From Platycnemis pennipes (lineage: Eukaryota > Arthropoda > Insecta > Odonata > Platycnemididae), in contig OW121847.1 in the NCBI GenBank assembly GCA_933228895.1, positions 128,196,350 to 128,260,349 of the forward strand: a DNA stretch of 64,000 nucleotides. The letters run 5' to 3'. A model generated the notes under the pieces. It saw only the letters and a program-made list of their open reading frames with translations. It had not been told where the DNA came from and did not search any database. Positions 11,568-20,640 of this stretch are shown one piece after another. A program made the position numbers and the translations under genes. Position 1 is the first letter of the stretch, and every line of letters begins with the position of its first letter.

Positions 11568-11879
11568 TTTGGGGGTTGGAACTTTGGTGCGGAATGATTA
11601 TACGCCAGAATTGTAACTAAAACAACGTATATTGGACACTCAGTAAATGTACCCAAGATGGCGGCGTTCGCCAAGCACTTCAGCGCACAATCGCTTCTTC
11701 TCGTCGCCAGTGGTCGCGTTCCAACTGCCGTAGGACGCCGCGAACATGTGCGCTTCCCGTTACATTGGGACCTCTCGCGGGCAACTGCGAACTACCGCGG
11801 CTATCCGTTAGGCACCTGAGTCTGGTGCCATCTCGCGGCCGTTTTCGCTATCATCAGCTGGTGGCGCAGAGGCGCCACA
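11568..11879 (-). repeat. Gypsy 5' LTR
   Basis: A 312-bp copy of the LTR at 7097-7411, differing by the AAC indel, A/C near 11653 and A/G near 11841. Transcription of the element should start here on the reverse strand. Confidence 0.92.
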
Positions 11880-11883
11880 ACAT
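11880..11883. repeat. Gypsy target-site duplication, right copy (ACAT)
   Basis: Direct repeat of 7093-7096. The LINE sequence resumes immediately afterwards in register. Confidence 0.85.
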
Positions 11884-12258
11884 CATCACTAAATTATGGT
11901 CACTGTCGATGTCTGCCCCAGGGTAGCTTTTGCAGTCCTTCACCTGGTTCCTAAATCTCTGCTTCACTAAAATGTAGTATCTTTGAGATCATCTTCTGTA
12001 TCCTGGCATTTTCCACGTGGTTCTTCTTCGGTTGTGGTTTTAAACAATGTGTTAGCAACCACCAACTTATGCTGTGTGCAGAACTCCACAAGTCTTTCTC
12101 CTCTTTCATTTCGGGTTCCCAATCCATATTTCCTAGTTATTCATCCATCCTGACCTTCGCCAATGACTGCATTCCAATCTCCTAAAGTAATTAGGTTTTA
12201 TTCTCCTCTTACATGTTTTATGACTTCGTGATATCTCCGTAGACACCTTCCATTCCTA
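11884..12258 (-). pseudogene. LINE copy 1 endonuclease fragment
   Basis: The reverse-strand sequence aligns with the endonuclease C-terminal half of copy 2 (about 31180-31560), including the segment for the YILVKQRF and DSDHNLVMM region with its Ser-Asp-His motif. Several base changes and small gaps break the frame. Similarity stops near 12258, marking the 5' truncation point. Confidence 0.8.
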
Positions 12259-12518
12259 ATGATGAATTTATTGCTGGTTGAATGGTGATATCTATAACTA
12301 TATATATTTGATAATTTCTCTGAAAGAGGGTACTAAAGTGAAAGAACTTGTCAACACCTTGATTAAATAATATATCTGTGCCTCTAAAATACTATTGGCT
12401 CTGAGTTATTCGTGGCTTAACTCCCATAGTCTTTTCTATTTTCACCTACATCATCTGATGGGTTTCCCTTCATTTTTGAAGTAAAAACAACATTTGAATA
12501 ATTTCAATGGGGTCGTTT

Positions 12519-13038
12519 ACCATATTTTTTATCGCTGAATATGATAGTGTTTGTAAAATAAAAAGACCTGTATTTTTCCGTTTTTTGATCTGTCAATTAT
12601 TTCTCGAGTTATAAGCGGCAAAAAACTGATGTTTTTAACCCTTTTGGAAAAGTGGGCGTGGTGCAACCTCTGACGTATATCAACTTCATCCAATCACAAC
12701 TTAACCCGCGAAGCCACTTCGCCTTTTTGTCAAAGGGGGTACACAGGTGACCCATAGGGAGCTATTGCGACAGCATCTGTGAGAGCAGACCTTCCGAGAA
12801 CCCCCCTCCAATCCCTTCCCTTCCCCTTAAATCAGTCAAGGACGGGAGGAAAATGGCATCAATGTTACCAAAGCAGCTTTTTCGGTGGGCGTCACCTTTT
12901 GCTTATTTTAATTTTTGATTTATGAGTGAATGGTTGTGGTTAGAAGATTAATTTTTTCACTAAAATTCTTTTTTCGTTTCCTTTTAACAATTTCGTGCAC
13001 AAAATTGCTATTTCGGTTCTGAGTAAACGCCCTCATTC
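12519..13038 (+). repeat. 520-bp dispersed repeat, copy A
   Basis: The sequence matches 56122-56644 in inverted orientation over its full length. Shared blocks include GTTTGTAAAATAAAAAG, GAAATAATTGAC/GTCAATTATTTC, the GTGGGCGTGGTGCAACCTCTGACG stretch and a terminal GAGTAAACGCCC. It has no ORF of note, no terminal inverted repeats and no obvious tail. The class is unknown; it may be a non-autonomous transposon or SINE-like unit. Confidence 0.75.
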
Positions 13039-13890
13039 ATTTCATTGCTTAAAGTATAGGTCATTAAGGGAAGAACACAGGAGTTCCTTGCATTTAGCTC
13101 ACAAGTGATGGTAATAATTTCGGTAGAAGAATATACTGCCAACTCCCATAATTTCCCAGAGTTCATTCCTACAGCCCCTGCGATTAGGGTCAAACCTTTA
13201 ATTATGATTTTTTTAATTAATAAATAATTGAATCTCATTGCTACTTCTACTACATATTTCTCTTTCAAATCCTACCTGATTTTCTCCCTGTGGGTCTTTT
13301 GTTTCCACATACTCTTATTTGTGTTATACTGATTTTCAATCTGCTCCCTCATAACTTTCCCCTAAGTCTCCAGTTTTTGATCTTACCTGGCTCAACTGCT
13401 TTTATCTGAACAAAATCATCCATAACCATGTCAAATAAGTGTGGGTAATGCTGCTCCTGGTGCTGTCCGATTTCCACTTGGAACTCTTCTGTATTACCAA
13501 CTCTACTGCTAATGTGTGTTGCAGCTCTCTCATACTTCCCCACATTCCTGTGCACCACCCTGGTATTCCTTTTTCCTTCATGTATCCCTATACCTATTTA
13601 AGCATTCTATTGGGTGTTTTTTCTAGGTCAGTGACTGCTAAATATGATTGGGAGTTCATCTCTCTCAATCATTCCAATTATTATCTGAACACAATGATGA
13701 ACAAGTAGCAAAAAACATCAGTTTTTTGCCACTTAAAACTCAAGAACTAATTGTTGAATCAAAGAATAGAAAAATGTTTTTTTTTAATTTTACAAATTCA
13801 ATCAGATTTGGCAATAAAACAAATAAAAAAATACATATGACCCCATCATATCCATTTCCTCCATTATTCTGGGATTTTTTTCTGTCTTCA
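13039..13890. other. Unassigned AT-rich DNA
   Basis: Short overlapping ORFs under 90 codons on both strands resemble nothing known. No repeat boundary was recognised. Confidence 0.5.
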
Positions 13891-14639
13891 TAGTTTCGCA
13901 GGGCTGCCAGTGGACTCACTTTTCTCAATTTTTTTCAAAACACTCACTGTTCCTCACTTTATTAGAAAAAACACTCACTATTCTCACCTTTTTTAGATTT
14001 TTTATTTGTCTTAAGATTTTCGTAGCAATTTGTGCCGAGAGCCGAATCAAAGACTATAAGAATGTACATATTCAGTGCAAAGAGAGGTTTTCCCAGCCTC
14101 TGCAGCCACGCGAGTGTGCTGCAGCAGCCCAGGGACTTGTACAGTAAACTACCGATTTTCCATGCTAATGACTGATAAAGGGTGGACGGATAATCGGGAA
14201 ACACTGATAATCCACTGTTTGATTCTTTCCGAATTCATTTCTCTACGATGCGCCGCCAAAATAAATAAACTCCCTAAGAATCTCTCATGTCTCGAGTTGC
14301 TCTTGCCTGCTGCTACTGCTGTGCGGAATGCAAACAAGGGGTTCGGCTAGAGGAAAGCTGGCCGTTGTCAATACTCTTCCGCTCTATTGATGTGTCAATT
14401 CTATCTCTTAGGAGGAAAGGAGCAAATGTAGTGACTGAGATATTTTGGTTTTCTGGGCTAATTTTCGCAAACATTATCAGTCTGCAGCATGTAATATGTT
14501 AGGAAAATCCATTTTATTGAAGGGATCAGACACCAAACATCTAGAATGCCTCCATCCACAGAAAATAAAAATAAGCAGGATTTAAGGCAGCATTGTAGCG
14601 GTGCACGAAATGGTACAGCTTGATCTTGGTATCGAAGAT

Positions 14640-14930
14640 GTTGTGCTCTGAGATAAATGGAAAGCTTTACAGATGGAAAATCTACTGCTGTTCGATTCTA
14701 GCATGAGAATTGATGATTATTGGAGCCGAATATTTAACTTGAAGAATATCTGTAATCTACGCATAACCAAAGGCCACCCTTCCAATGGCTCATAGAAGTG
14801 CAGATGTTGAACGTCATTTTTCATAGTCAAGAAGTCAACTTCCAGCAGAGTATTTTGTCATGGAGGAGTGCAGTATGAATGCACGACTGGATATGAAAGA
14901 TGGCTTAAGGCATTGTGGAGGAAAACGAGA
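14640..14930 (+). pseudogene. Remnant resembling a hAT C-terminal dimerisation region
   Basis: Translated with stops and frame changes, the region shows MRIDDYWSRIFNL near 14703, then MAHRSADVERHFS near 14786, followed by a stop. The latter resembles the conserved SNADVER-x-FS block of hAT dimerisation domains in CGBP1-like proteins. It lies inside the hAT-bounded unit, which supports the reading. The similarity is short, so this remains tentative. Confidence 0.4.
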
Positions 14931-15193
14931 ATGTGTGCCCATCACCAATGATCCTTTAACACTTTCAGGACCACCCAAGTACTTATATCTTTCTTCCGGG
15001 GCTCCTGACTCAGGAAAATCTTTTGTCAATTGAGTCAGCCTTTGTTTATGAGTAGCTGAATTTGATCTTCATACTTAGGGATGTTGCCCGTTTGTTAAAT
15101 TCTTTGATGACAATATTTGTCTTCGTCTATGCTTTATTACTTTATTTCCATCCTGATTTATAACATAAATACTTGCGTAATGAGTGATAGAAT

Positions 15194-15258
15194 AAACTTT
15201 ATAATTCCACAAAGAACAACTTTATAATTCCACAAATAACAACTATAATTCCACAATT
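15194..15258 (+). repeat. Three tandem copies of a ~22-bp AT-rich unit
   Basis: The core ACTTTATAATTCCACAAA occurs twice exactly and once with two bases missing. It is followed at 15280-15310 by ACCATGGTTTTGACGATTAAAGCC, related to the CCATGGT-containing motifs at 19020 and 55070. Confidence 0.75.
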
Positions 15259-15754
15259 GTTTATCTCATTCTACTACTACCATGGTTTTGACGATTAAAG
15301 CCATCATCAGGAGCGCCCAATAGTAACGCCTGAAAACATCAACTTTAACATAAATACATTATGTGTTACCAGTTAACATATTTATTAATGACTCAAAGAA
15401 ATCTTTTCTCCCTGTCTTTGTTTATCAGTAAATAAAACTTGTCATCTGTGCTATATTTTATTTCAATATTTACTATGTTTTTTCTGCATTCCGCAAATCA
15501 AAACATCTTCATGTTGACATAAAAATTTCTAATCATGTGACAACACTTGCAGTATGAAGTTTGTAAGTAGAATACATTCCTCAATGTCTCCAAACTCAAA
15601 ATATTGCTGATATTCTTTAGTTATGTTCCCCAATATGTCACTATTTACTCACTTTTTCCATTGAAATCTCACTTTGTGCTCTCTTTTCTTGGAGAATACT
15701 CTCACTTTTCTCACTTAATTTTGGAATCTACTCGCTGGAAGCCCTGTAATTTCA

Positions 15755-16520
15755 TCATTAGACTGCGTACAATATCAATGCTGTTCTCTCCCAGGCTCTT
15801 CCATATTCCTACATAGATGTCATTAACCCCCATTACTTAGCCATTTTTGTTTTTGCAATCTCTACCTTCTAACTACTCACTCTCATTGTCACTACCACAT
15901 TTTGTTGCCCATCTCCCTCTTATCATATTCTTAACTTTGTAACCTTTGGAAATACTCTTTCCATCCTTGTATAATATTAGCCCCCAAGTACTTAATAATC
16001 TTGTGGGTTCATATGTTGGATTGCTATCTGGTCTTTTCTCCCCTTGTCCCTTGTTTTGGCTTGTCTCATCAGCTTCCTTCTCTATATTTCTTCTGAACCC
16101 ACTCAAATAGTTTGCTAACAGCTATGGCCTTTGCTAATATTGCTGTCCATTTGACCATTTTATTAGCTACTCTATATGCTTCCCATCCTTGTGCCCCAAT
16201 TTATCCATTCTTTTCTTACCCGATTCTTATTCCTCATTCTTTTTCAAGCCTCTTTATTCCACTTCGATGTGGAGAATGTACTTAATTTTACTTCCTTTAT
16301 CTCCTTGTCTGTGACCACTAACCTTTGTTGGGTAACCACATTGTTGCCAATAAATTGCTTGATATATTTCATAATCAGTCTAGCTTTTTTATCATCACTT
16401 ACAAACAAGTTGGTGTTCTCTCTTCTTAAGGTATGTATTCAATATCTTTACAATGAATGCCAGTTTTTTCTCCACTACTCTTCTTCCCTCAGCATTTACT
16501 TAGCCTCTTCACTGTAGGAT
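15755..16520 (-). pseudogene. Possible heavily decayed LINE linker region
   Basis: Reverse-strand translation gives fragments such as YLGANIIQGWKEYFQRL and a lysine-rich upstream stretch, resembling the W-K-E-Y-F segment between endonuclease and RT in LINE proteins. Stops are frequent and no RT motif was found. The identification is weak; unrelated AT-rich sequence is the alternative. Confidence 0.25.
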
Positions 16521-17034
16521 TGTGCTTATGATACCATTTAACATTTATGCAGAAATGGGGATCGTCACTTGCATAGATTCAACATGCATACAGATGCTGT
16601 TGTTTTGCCTTATTTCCACCAATCCTTAATTACTACAGAGAACTTGTTAATCTTCTCTTATTATTGCCTGGTAGAATGAACCAAAACTATTAGAACCTCA
16701 AGTATTAAACTACATATATGTTAATATTTTTTAAAATTTCTTTATTGATGATTTCCCTTATGGATATATTATTTTAAATAATAAATTATATTTTCTTACT
16801 TAAGAACCATATTCAGGATGAGTATGTATTATGGTTAAACCACAAAAGCATGTAACTCACAGACATCTTTTTGATACATTTTATCTTTCTTTGAGTTAAG
16901 ATCAATAAAAAAAAGCTATGACTTGCACTAGTAGTCATATGGTGATACCTGCCATTAGTTCTTCACAGATAGCTATGGAAAATTTGATTTCACAGGGAGT
17001 TCTAATTTATCTCATGCTACATGTTTATTAAAGT
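16521..17034. other. Unassigned AT-rich DNA
   Basis: No coding, RNA or repeat feature was recognised. Confidence 0.5.
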
Positions 17035-17430
17035 GAGTGTGCTGTTTTCTCTGCTAATTTTAGCGAGGTTTTTGGTGAAACCACATCGTTAGTGGTTAGA
17101 GAACCCTAGAACATGCTGAATGGCAATAAATGCCCCTCCAGCAGGTTGACACTGATGGAACTGTATTTGCATTGCCCTGCCTACTGTCTTCTTTCTCATC
17201 AATTATACCTCTCTCTTCTTGCTTGCTGAATATTTAATGTAGCAAGGTTAGTATTTCTCTCTGCTGATAACTGCTAGGTAACAGAAAGCTCCACATCGTG
17301 GCACTGGCTGAGTTGCCAGAAAAGCCCCTCCATCTGGAGAAAACTGATAAAGCAATGGTTGCATTGGTCCTGCCTTATGCCCTGGTTCTGGACAACTTGT
17401 GTTTGCTGCACGATATTTCTCTGACTTCTT
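17035..17430 (+). repeat. Diverged direct duplication of a ~200-bp unit
   Basis: Both halves contain, in the same order, a TTTCTCTGCTRAT block, CACATCGT followed by a TGG-rich stretch, then GCCCCTCCA, a CTGATR-type block, TTTGCATTG/GTTGCATTG and CCTGCCTTA/CTA. Spacing differs by small indels, indicating an old duplication. Function is unknown. Confidence 0.5.
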
Positions 17431-18287
17431 GGCCTAAAATTAAATAAAATGTATACAAAGTCACTGTGGCACTTGGTGCATATATATAAAATTTATTCAT
17501 TTATCAAAACTCCAAGAACAGTTCTTTTTGACCTTTTACTCTAAGGTGTATAACATTATAAGTGATGAATGGTAGTGCAAAACCCCCTTTAGTGGAATTT
17601 AAACCTGTGGCTTCAGGGTAGGCAGGTGTAGGATTTGAGGGTATGCTGCCCTAGAAGCCAGCAAGTACATGGCATAATTAAAATTGTACATGTACTAAGA
17701 GTAATCAAAATAACCTCATGCTCCCATAGTCCTTTGAACTTCATAATTTATTTGAATTAGGCAGACTTTTGGGTGTCTTCCTCATTGACATCTTAGATGG
17801 CGATGTTTCATCCGCTGTGCTACAGACGTCCTTGCGCCAGGCTGAAGATTTATAATTTATTTTCTTTAACTGAATATGGTATCAACAAAATAAAAAGTGA
17901 CAACAGTAAACAGGGGAATTACAATTTATATGGTCATCACTATAATCACTGCCCCTACTCAGCAATTTTTAAATACCTTGGAGTAGCATTACAGTTGAAG
18001 GTTGACATTTGGTTTTCTGGCCAAAGAGGTGCAAAAATTTTACTAAATGTTGAATCTTTTTCATTAACTCCGAAAAACTTTCTGACTTCAAAAAGGAGAA
18101 TCTAATATAAATCTGTTTTTAGTAAAATGATGAAAATTTTATAAGAAAATCATCTATCAATTTTTGTAAGCTCTCTGCTGCTGTGAAACTTGTAGCATTA
18201 TCCCTAATAATGAACTGGAATATTACATAAGTACTTGCTTTTGGCACGGTGGAAGAAGTATGATTGGGATCTTTCAGATCAAATTAA
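17431..18287. other. Unassigned DNA
   Basis: The longest ORF (17797-18105, 102 codons, forward) resembles no known family and is probably chance. No repeat boundaries were recognised. Confidence 0.5.
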
Positions 18288-18458
18288 TTAACACATTCAG
18301 CACTGATTATACATACTAATAAAGGTGACACACCATACTCCTGTCAGTGGTGAGTGACTTCTTAAGTAGTCACACTCTCTATAAAGGTTATTTGATGAAA
18401 AAATTTATTCGACACTCGCAAGTGTAATAATAAAATTGATCGGTGCTGAATGCCTTAA
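18288..18458. mobile_element. piggyBac-type MITE with TTAA duplications
   Basis: TTAA lies at 18288-18291 and 18455-18458. The left inward sequence is CACATTCAGCACTGAT and the reverse-complemented right end is GGCATTCAGCACCGAT, matching at 13 of 16 positions. The interior is 163 bp and non-coding. The terminus is related to that of the unit at 3310-3548. Confidence 0.6.
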
Positions 18459-18976
18459 GATCTCTTGCCGAGTAATACTTCACTATATTGCATTGAATGT
18501 GGTTTTGATTCCATTTCTTTAAACACTGAAAATATGAATGATTTCCAACATAAATTATTAGAGGGTCACAGAATTAAGTACATTATTTTGTCAAAGTACT
18601 TTTGACTTATTTTGAGGGTGCTGCAGCAAAAGACACATCCAGCTGTTGTCATAATTGTTGTCCCACTAATCAATAGCTTTATCTTCATTTAGACAACACT
18701 GATATTGAAAACCTAGAACACAAATTCTTTACTTCTTCATTGCTGGTACAGTCTCCATCAGCAAAACCCTCTAAGGAATAGTTTTTTTGGAATAAAAGCT
18801 ATTTCTTTGGCATCTGCTTCAAAGTAAAAAGCAATATAATGAGGGATGGGAGAGTAGAGAATATTTCACGAACTCTTGTTGTCATATTTGGGGACTTTTT
18901 CTATGTTACATTTTCATCATAGAAATAGCAGACAAGTTAACTTGGTGCTTTTCTACAATATAAATCAAATAAAAAT
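18459..18976. other. Unassigned AT-rich DNA
   Basis: Nothing recognisable. Confidence 0.5.
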
Positions 18977-19136
18977 TTGTTCTATTCCACACAAATATTA
19001 TTAAATACTGTTCGACCGGTTTCGACCATGGTCTTGTCTGACCTTTCGAACTGAGTCACTCAGCTCTTGTTAATGACCTGGAAATGTCAAAATGAGTTGA
19101 GTGGTATTTAATAATATTTGTGTTGAATAGAAAAAA
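18977..19136. repeat. Foldback unit with 33-bp inverted arms
   Basis: The arms 18977-19009 and 19104-19136 are inverted copies with about two mismatches. The interior contains GGTTTCGACCATGGTC. Similar CGACCATGG-type cores occur in the inverted repeat at 55002-55082. It may be paired ends of a retroelement, possibly Penelope-like; this is inference. Confidence 0.6.
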
Positions 19137-20277
19137 GTTTTATTTATATTACATTTTCGTACATAATTTTCATCAATCACTTTTTTCATAGATCAAACTT
19201 CTCCTGAAGCACAGAGGTTGCAATTACTCTCTTTAATGTTACTTCAAATTAAAACTCAGAGATAAAATGTGAAGGTACCAATTATATATTTTTGGTTGCC
19301 TATTCCCGTGGAAATATGACAATGATATGAACATGCACAATATTAGGATTACTATCAAGCATATTTTGTACCGGAATGGATGATTGTCAAATATGCTACC
19401 CTTGTGTCAAAACCAGATACTTACCTACTTATTTTGCTCTCATTAAATTTTTCATCCTTTTGCTACTGAGCTGCCAAGTAAAATACATGCATTCATATTC
19501 AATTTGCAAATAAGTTTATAATTAACAGGGAATTCTATGAGTTGGGGAACATAATCCCAATAGGTTTTCATGCAACAAATCACTCTGCATGCCAAATTAT
19601 TCTCTTATAATTTAAACTGGTAGAAGCACAATGACCATCACAAGGCATGCAAAAGGTGAAATAATGACTGCTATTGCATGTCTTTCTCTCTGAAATTCTT
19701 TTTTTCACTAGTCTTGTGTTGTACCTACCAGCATTTTCAATTTCATCACTCCTAATCAGCAATTCCAATTTCTTATTAATTAGTTTCTTCCCAGTTGATG
19801 GAGTTTTCAATGTCCAGTATTGTTTGACAATTGAAGTAAAATCGAGGACACAAAAATTCATTCTTCATTATTTCATTGCTACTATCTTGAAAATAAATGC
19901 TAATAAATCTCGAGGGAACTAATTATGAAAATAAAAAAATTGAAATACGAAGTATTGTCCTTTACTGTTTTTTCATACTTTTATTGTGTTTATCTACATT
20001 CTCCTCTGGATCAGATCCCTAACAGAGTTAGATCCTAGGGCTCTCTATTCTAATGAAATGGGCTCACAAAGTTACCAGTCAATCAAAATCAATTTTGATA
20101 GTATCAATTATTGAAATAATAAATGAATTGCCTGCTGTTTCAGAAATGTGGAATCTAGTTAAATGTTTTTTCCAATTTTTTATGCAACATTTTCATCCTA
20201 GGTATTAATTAAATCCTTCATCCCTACTACTCTCTCGATGCGTCCTTCCAGGGCATAAATTTTAAGCATAACCCAGA
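19137..20277. other. Unassigned; weak exon candidate at 19700-19860 (reverse)
   Basis: A reverse-strand ORF (19580-19861) contains KKLINKKLELLIRSDEIENAGRY-like sequence with a possible GTAGGT donor after ENAG. It lies downstream, in sense orientation, of the DUF4485 exons at 23979-24356, so it could be a later exon of that gene. No convincing acceptor was found, and I do not annotate it as coding. Confidence 0.3.
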
Positions 20278-20372
20278 AGGGCCTTTCGACAAAATTTTTT
20301 CGGCTTTTTCGAAAAATTTCGACAAAATTTCGAAGGGCCTTTCGACAAAATTTCGGCGGCTTTTGACAAAAT
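20278..20372. repeat. Minisatellite built on TTTCGACAAAATTT
   Basis: Four variants of GGCCTTTCGACAAAATTT and TTTCGGCTTTT alternate in about 95 bp, with GGGCC breaks. Confidence 0.7.
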
Positions 20373-20640
20373 TTTCACCCGGGCGAGAGAGTATTCTGAC
20401 ACCCCCCTCCCCCCCTCTCCCTCTGATATAAAACCCTGTTGTAACACATATTCACTAGTGAAATGTAGTGGTGAAAAAAGTAGTAATTAGCTAAGTGGAC
20501 ATGAAATAAGTTATCAATCCCTGAATTAAAAGGTTTTTCCATTCATACGGCGCCCCGGGGCCTGAACATACCGTTGATTTTCCACTTTATTCACCCCATC
20601 CCGTAATTACGTAAGCATTTCTTGGGGGTAAATGGGTCCA

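Larger units (their letters stand above)
7097..11879 (-). mobile_element. Complete Ty3/gypsy LTR retrotransposon, CsRn1/Kabuki type
   Basis: This 4.78-kb element lies on the reverse strand. Its 315-bp and 312-bp LTRs differ only by a 3-bp indel and about two substitutions. A 4-bp direct repeat ACAT flanks it (7093-7096 and 11880-11883). Inside, in transcription order, are a primer binding site, gag, pol in the -1 frame and a purine tract. The gag Cys-His-Cys-Cys finger and the tRNA-Trp-like primer site are features known for the CsRn1 clade. Near-identical LTRs and open gag and pol frames imply a recent insertion that may still be competent. It interrupts the endonuclease region of LINE copy 1. 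Confidence 0.93.
4885..12258 (-). mobile_element. RTE-like LINE copy 1, split by a gypsy insertion
   Basis: The LINE sequence occupies 4885-7092 and 11884-12258. The two parts join in register with LINE copy 2 (30275-33905) once the gypsy element and one copy of its ACAT target duplication are removed. The right part encodes the C-terminal half of an APE-type endonuclease; the left part encodes the linker, reverse transcriptase and C-terminal region. The 3' end at about 4885 carries a short CATCATCAT-type tail. Homology to copy 2 ends at about 12258, so the copy is 5'-truncated within the endonuclease. Several stops and frameshifts make it non-functional. The RTE assignment rests on the single endonuclease/RT frame and simple tail, and is moderate. 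Confidence 0.85.
13891..15754. mobile_element. Decayed hAT transposon I (TIR CAGGGCTGCCAG)
   Basis: The left end at 13899 reads CAGGGCTGCCAG. The right end at 15746, reverse-complemented, reads CAGGGCTTCCAG, so the 12-bp inverted repeats have one mismatch. The flanking octamers TAGTTTCG (13891-13898) and TAATTTCA (15747-15754) agree at six of eight positions, consistent with an aged 8-bp hAT duplication. Repeated CTCACT motifs lie just inside both ends. A decayed hAT-like coding remnant sits near 14640-14930. Confidence 0.65.

Noticed and set aside
16176..16517. 113-codon forward ORF rich in Phe/Leu/Ser
   Set aside because: Pyrimidine-rich DNA gives this composition; the opposite strand shows a faint LINE linker instead.
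19700..19860. Later exon of the DUF4485 gene
   Set aside because: The ORF has plausible helical sequence and a GTAGGT, but no acceptor in matching phase could be defined.
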